64,000 bases of DNA from contig NZ_LYXE01000157.1 of assembly GCF_002532075.1 (NCBI RefSeq), positions 102,126 through 166,125 of the forward strand. The letters are read 5' to 3'. The notes below the pieces were generated by a model. The model did not search any database, was not told the DNA's origin, and saw nothing but the letters and a program-made list of their open reading frames with translations. The translations under genes were made by a program, and so were the position numbers. Shown one piece after another: positions 60,139 through 64,000 of this stretch. Position 1 is the stretch's first letter. Every line of letters starts with the position of its first letter. This DNA comes from Candidatus Chloroploca asiatica (lineage in GTDB: Bacteria; Chloroflexota; Chloroflexia; Chloroflexales; Chloroflexaceae).

Positions 60139-61887
60139 ATGGAAAAACCATGGCTGGCCGCATATGAGCAGGGTGTTGCGCCAAACCTCACCTATCCTCA
60201 ACAAACCCTGAGTGATCTGCTTCGCGAGACGGCGAGACGTTATCCTGAGCATACTGCGACTAATTTCGTCCTCAAATATATCCTTGGAGGGCGTTTTACG
60301 GTTGGCGGGAAGCTCAACTACAAGCAACTTGATACGCTTGTGGATCGTATGGCGACAGCCATGTATCAACTGGGTGTGCGCAAGGGCGAGCGGGTTGGGC
60401 TTATGTTGCCCAATTCACCGCACTACCTGATCACCTTTTTTGCCGCGATGCGGATCGGGGCGGTGGTGGTCAATATCAATCCAGTCTATACCAGCCGTGA
60501 GTTGCAACAGCAACTCGCTGATGCAGGCGCCGAAACGATTGTCTTGCTCAACCTCTTCTGGCCGCGCCTGCGCGAAATTCGTCCTGAAACGTCAGTCAAG
60601 CGCGTGATCATTGCGCATGTCTTTGATACCCTCAAGTTCCCTTCGAGCTTGCTGGTCAAGCGGAGTCAACAGCGTTCGGCAGAATGGGTCGAAGTGCGTC
60701 CTGAACAGGACATCTTTTTTTTCAGCGACTTGCTTCGCTATCCACCGACACCGCCCAAGGTGGACATTGATCCTGATGAAGTTGCGCTGTTCCAGTATAC
60801 CGGCGGTACTACGGGTCTTCCCAAAGCCGCGATGCTTTCGCATAAGAATCTGATCGCCAATGTGACTCAGGTTGATGCGTGGGTGGTTGATGGGCAGCCG
60901 GGGCGCGAGAAGTTGCTTGCGGCGATTCCGTTCTTTCATGTCTATGGCATGACGACGGCGATGCTATATGGCATACGCCTGGGTGCTGAAATAGTGACGG
61001 TGCCGAATCCACGACCAATTGAGAATGTGATGCGGATTATTGCCGCCGAGCGCTGCACAATCTTTCCGGGTGTGCCGGCCATGTATATTGGCATCATTAA
61101 CCATAAAGATGTTGCATCGTATGATTTGCGCTCGGTGCGGGTCTGTGTCAGTGGCTCGGCACCGCTGCCTGTGCAGGTGCAAGAACATTTCGAGGCACTG
61201 ACCGGAGGCCGCCTGGTGGAGGGCTATGGTCTTTCTGAAGCTTCCCCGTTGACCCACGGCAATCCTGTCCATGGCCGACGCAAGGTGGGCAGCATTGGGG
61301 TGCCTTTTCCCGATACTGATGCCCGGTTGGTTGAGCTTGAAACTGGTGCCAATTTGCCGTTTGATGACCAGGCCCAGGGCGAGTTGTGTGTGCGTGGCCC
61401 GCAAGTCATGCGGGGCTATTGGCAACGCCCAGAAGAGACCGCTGAGGCAATCGATGCTGAGGGGTGGCTCCATACCGGTGATATTTGCAAAGCTGACCCC
61501 GAAGGCTATTTCTATGTTGTTGATCGCAAGAAAGATATGATCATTGCCTCGGGTTTTAAGGTGCTGCCCCGTGATGTCGAAGAGGTGCTCTATATGCACC
61601 CGAGTGTGATGGAGGCGGTGGTTGCTGGGATTCCGCATCCTGCGCGCGGCGATGATACGGTCAAGGCGTTCATTGTAGCCAAGCCCGATACCAATCCTAC
61701 GGCTGAGGAGATTCGTGCGTTTTGTGCATTGCACCTTGCTCATTACAAGATACCTCGTGAGATCGAGTTCCGCGATGATTTGCCGAGGACGATTGTGGGC
61801 AAAGTGCTCCGACGGTTGCTGATCGAAGAAGAACAAACCAAGCAGCAACCCGTTACACTTGATATAGGTTCGTCTGGTAACCCTTGA
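60139..61887 (+). CDS. fadD: Long-chain acyl-CoA ligase (AMP-forming)
   Basis: 582 residues. Adenylate-forming motifs: QYTGGTTGLPKAAMLSH near 218-235, EGYGLSEASP, the TGDICKADPEGYFYVVDRKKDMIIASGFKVLPRDVEEVLY hinge and the C-terminal Lys in PRTIVGKVLRRLL. The order and length are typical of FadD. It activates fatty acids to acyl-CoA. Two UbiA prenyltransferases follow on the same strand, so it may feed a prenyl- or quinone-lipid pathway, though ordinary beta-oxidation with the distant etfBA is as likely. Confidence 0.94.
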   Translation: MEKPWLAAYEQGVAPNLTYPQQTLSDLLRETARRYPEHTATNFVLKYILGGRFTVGGKLNYKQLDTLVDRMATAMYQLGVRKGERVGLMLPNSPHYLITFFAAMRIGAVVVNINPVYTSRELQQQLADAGAETIVLLNLFWPRLREIRPETSVKRVIIAHVFDTLKFPSSLLVKRSQQRSAEWVEVRPEQDIFFFSDLLRYPPTPPKVDIDPDEVALFQYTGGTTGLPKAAMLSHKNLIANVTQVDAWVVDGQPGREKLLAAIPFFHVYGMTTAMLYGIRLGAEIVTVPNPRPIENVMRIIAAERCTIFPGVPAMYIGIINHKDVASYDLRSVRVCVSGSAPLPVQVQEHFEALTGGRLVEGYGLSEASPLTHGNPVHGRRKVGSIGVPFPDTDARLVELETGANLPFDDQAQGELCVRGPQVMRGYWQRPEETAEAIDAEGWLHTGDICKADPEGYFYVVDRKKDMIIASGFKVLPRDVEEVLYMHPSVMEAVVAGIPHPARGDDTVKAFIVAKPDTNPTAEEIRAFCALHLAHYKIPREIEFRDDLPRTIVGKVLRRLLIEEEQTKQQPVTLDIGSSGNP

Positions 61888-61928
61888 TAAGGAGGTGCGG
61901 AGGGGCCTGGCTCCTCTGTGGAAATGAT

Positions 61929-62825
61929 ATGCTGCGTACTTTATTGCGTTTTTCACGACCGCATACGATTATTGCCACGAGTGTACAGGTCTTCACGATT
62001 TTCCTGATTGTGGTTGGGAGTTTGCAGGCGCTGCCAGCGGCGCTGGGGCCGGTTGGCCTGGCGTTGATCACATGTCTTGCCCTGAATCTCTATGTCGTTG
62101 GGCTCAATCAGTTGACCGATGTGAGCATTGATCGCATCAATAAGCCTCATTTGCCCCTGGCTGCGGGCGACTTTTCCCCTCAAGAGGGGCGACGCATTAC
62201 GTTTGCCGCCGGAGCGCTCGGGTTGGTGCTGGCGCTGATTGCTGGCCCCTATCTCTTTGTGACGGTTGCGCTAATCATGGCGATCGGGACGATCTATTCG
62301 GTGCCGCCGTTGCGCCTCAAGCGCTTTCCTATTCCTGCGGCACTGAGCATTGCACTGGCCCGTGGTTTGATCGCTAACCTCGGTCTTGCGCTGCACTACA
62401 ATCAAGTTTTTGGTGGCCAAATCCCGGTGGTGACGCTGAGTCTGCTCGGGCTCTTCTTTTTTGGCTTTGCCCTTGTCATTGCGATCTACAAAGATCTGCC
62501 CGACCGCGAAGGCGACCAGTTGCACCAGATCGAGACCTTTACGACCCGCCTCGGGCCACGCCAGGTACTCAATAGCGGGCGGGTGATTTTGACGGTCTGT
62601 TATGCGATCCCGATGCTGCTTGCCCTCGTCTGGATGCCTGGTGCCGCCCCCTTCTTTTTGCTCTTGAGCCACATCGTTTTGAGTGCGATCTTCTGGTGGG
62701 GTAGTCTGCGCGTAGATCTGGGCGACAATCAAAGTATCACGCGTTTCTATATGCTTATCTGGGCAATTTTTTATGCTGAGTTTATTGTGTTAAGTATTTA
62801 TGAATTAATTCGGGTGAATTCATAA
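61929..62825 (+). CDS. UbiA prenyltransferase, homogentisate-phytyltransferase-like
   Basis: 298 residues from the ATG at 61929; a longer start at 61884 overlaps fadD. Eight to nine helices. The first acidic motif is NQLTDVSIDRINKPHLPLAAG, close to the NQ-x2-DV-x-ID-x-INKPxLPLAxG of homogentisate phytyl/solanesyl transferases, and the second is YKDLPDREGD. These enzymes make tocopherol or plastoquinone precursors in plants and cyanobacteria. The acceptor in this bacterium is unknown. Its TAA overlaps the next start. Confidence 0.82.
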   Translation: MLRTLLRFSRPHTIIATSVQVFTIFLIVVGSLQALPAALGPVGLALITCLALNLYVVGLNQLTDVSIDRINKPHLPLAAGDFSPQEGRRITFAAGALGLVLALIAGPYLFVTVALIMAIGTIYSVPPLRLKRFPIPAALSIALARGLIANLGLALHYNQVFGGQIPVVTLSLLGLFFFGFALVIAIYKDLPDREGDQLHQIETFTTRLGPRQVLNSGRVILTVCYAIPMLLALVWMPGAAPFFLLLSHIVLSAIFWWGSLRVDLGDNQSITRFYMLIWAIFYAEFIVLSIYELIRVNS

Positions 62826-63751
62826 TGATGCCACGCACCCTCTGGAAGCAAACGGCGAGTCTCATTGCCCTGGGCCGCCCATTGCATCTGCTTGGCGGTG
62901 CGCTCTTTTATAGTCTGGGGGCGGTGACGGCGATCTATGCCGGGGCTACACTCAGCTGGGTTACAGCGCTCGGGGGTCTGTTGGCGATGCTTGCGGCCCA
63001 GTTGATGGCCCACTACAGCAATGATTTCTTTGACTTTGATGCCGATCAGGCGAATCCCAACCCGACCCAGTGGTCCGGGGGGAGCCGCGTCTTGCCGGCG
63101 GGGCACCTTCCCCCGCAGGTTGCCCTGATTGCGTCGCTCGTCTTCGCAGTGCTCGGTCTGCTCTTGATTCTCTGGTTTGCCCCACAAACGCCTGCGCCTC
63201 TGCTGACGGTTGTTGTTTTTCTTGTCGCGGCCTTTTTTGCATGGAGCTACAGCAGCCCGCCACTCTGGTTGAATCGACGTCGTCTCGGCGAGCTCTTTGG
63301 TGCCGTGACCGTGCCTGGTTCTACGTTGCTCCTTGGTTTTGTGGTGCAACGCGGCAGCCTCGAACTACTGCCTCTGCTCGTGGCGATTCCGCTCTGCCTG
63401 ATGCAATTTGGGCAACTGGTGACGGTCAATGTGCCCGATGCCGAAGGCGACCGGTTGGTAGGCAAACATACGCTGATCGTCTGGCTTGGCCCAGATCGTA
63501 TGCGTGGCCCCTATCTGGCGATGCTCGCCCTCGCCTACTTGAGTTTGCCCTTGCTGGTTGTCGCTGGCTTGCCATGGCCCGTTGCGCTTGCAGTGCTTAT
63601 CACGGCACCGATCGCGCTCTGGCTCGGCTTTCAGGTGATCCGTGGGGCGTGGTACAAACCGGCCACCTGGAATGCCCTCGGCTTCTGGAGTATCGGGCTG
63701 ATTGTTGGCACCGCCTTGTGTGAGTTCGGGGCGTTTCTGTTGATGCTATAG
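62825..63751 (+). CDS. menA: UbiA prenyltransferase, MenA-like
   Basis: 308 residues. The first motif HYSNDFFDFDADQANPNPTQWSGGSRVLPAG is the MenA type (1,4-dihydroxy-2-naphthoate prenyltransferase), and the second is NVPDAEGDRLVGKHTL. Nine helices. It probably attaches a prenyl chain in menaquinone synthesis. It is coupled to the previous gene (TAATG overlap), and both follow the acyl-CoA ligase. A non-menaquinone substrate is possible since other men genes are not visible. Confidence 0.78.
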   Translation: MMPRTLWKQTASLIALGRPLHLLGGALFYSLGAVTAIYAGATLSWVTALGGLLAMLAAQLMAHYSNDFFDFDADQANPNPTQWSGGSRVLPAGHLPPQVALIASLVFAVLGLLLILWFAPQTPAPLLTVVVFLVAAFFAWSYSSPPLWLNRRRLGELFGAVTVPGSTLLLGFVVQRGSLELLPLLVAIPLCLMQFGQLVTVNVPDAEGDRLVGKHTLIVWLGPDRMRGPYLAMLALAYLSLPLLVVAGLPWPVALAVLITAPIALWLGFQVIRGAWYKPATWNALGFWSIGLIVGTALCEFGAFLLML

Positions 63752-63794
63752 GCTCCCGCCTAGGGCGATTGCATCTTGCGTGTATGCACCCCGC

Positions 63795-63869
63795 CAGGGC
63801 ACCCGCAAGGGGTGCCCGTACACCGGATCCGGCCCCCAGCCTGGAGGGGCACCCCTTGCGGGTGCCCTG
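63795..63869. repeat. Nested hairpin repeat after menA (REP-like)
   Basis: 23-bp arms (CAGGGCACCCGCAAGGGGTG... and complement) around a 29-nt centre that includes CCGGATCCGG. Each arm also folds on itself through GGGCACCC/GGGTGCCC. It lies 44 bp after menA and may act as its terminator; the sequence type is a dispersed GC-rich intergenic repeat. Confidence 0.55.
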
Positions 63870-63940
63870 ATAGAGCGTCTTTTTGTATCCGGTTTCGTAT
63901 GATGCAATCGCCCTACTCCCCGCCCAGGGCTGATGCAAAG

Positions 63941-64000
63941 TCAGCGACGGAACAGGAGGCGGTCGATGGCGGCTGCCAGCGACCGCTGCAACGCGGCCAG
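63941..64000 (-). CDS. C-terminal fragment of an unidentified protein (3' end in window)
   Basis: The minus frame from the window edge gives 19 residues, LAALQRSLAAAIDRLLFRR, and a TGA. It looks like an amphipathic C-terminal helix. No family can be assigned. Confidence 0.3.
   Translation of the reverse strand: MAALQRSLAAAIDRLLFRR

Overview
The window looks like a chromosomal segment of a filamentous Chloroflexota bacterium, most likely order Chloroflexales. This is an inference from gene content: a Chloroflexus-type malate dehydrogenase, many large membrane proteins with Pro/Thr-rich linkers, GAF/HisKA_3 and FHA/PP2C signalling proteins, and a decayed secreted-protein reading frame ending in VYLPLVVR, a tail I associate with exported proteins of this group. 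Almost all DNA is housekeeping or lineage-specific chromosomal sequence. No prophage, integrase, transposase gene or CRISPR array is visible.

Layout. 0.2-13 kb: AI-2E-type transporter, a degenerate CHAT-like tail-anchored protein, a C45 peptidase, mutL, PP2C phosphatase, sensor kinase, mdh, and rluD with two tandem lspA genes. 13.3-17.7 kb: a GT-C-like membrane protein translationally coupled to a membrane/heparinase-like protein. 17.7-20.6 kb: nadA-nadB behind a good promoter and a structured leader. 20.7-27.5 kb: a transmembrane J-domain protein, an exported membrane protein with an ABC-2 permease, and a second GT-C-like protein. 27.7-28.9 kb: rplU-rpmA-rpmE. 29-38 kb: WYL regulator, an NHL-repeat lipoprotein, MscS, Crp/Fnr, ferredoxin, MobA-like, PhoU, a UbiA-family enzyme. 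38-43 kb: ssb, ilvE, a THUMP-like methyltransferase, OppF/OppD. 43.3-45.2 kb: a tRNA followed by a repeat-rich decaying patch with an orphan lasso-B2-like protease and an LRR pseudogene. 45-55 kb: etfBA, an FHA protein and a complete Tat-exported peptide ABC system with a fused double ATPase. 55-64 kb: CBS and GHMP-kinase genes, a MITE-like element with an 8-bp target duplication, panE, a Na+/H+ antiporter-rhodanese, a dual-specificity phosphatase, an acyl-CoA ligase and two UbiA prenyltransferases.

Most notable observation: the antiporter-rhodanese gene (57873-59525) carries an in-frame TGA two residues after the rhodanese cysteine. The rest of the rhodanese domain continues in frame for 44 codons to a TAA. 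A short GC stem-loop with a G-rich apical loop lies about 20 nt past the TGA. This is a candidate selenoprotein with a Cys-Thr-Sec motif; a recent nonsense mutation is the main alternative.

A second pattern is a set of very long, nearly perfect intergenic palindromes with gene-specific arms. About nine of them share an apex of the form AGC-NNN-GCT (or close to it). Most sit where terminators belong, but several lie in 5' leaders, between operon genes, or in a divergent gap where no 3' end is expected.
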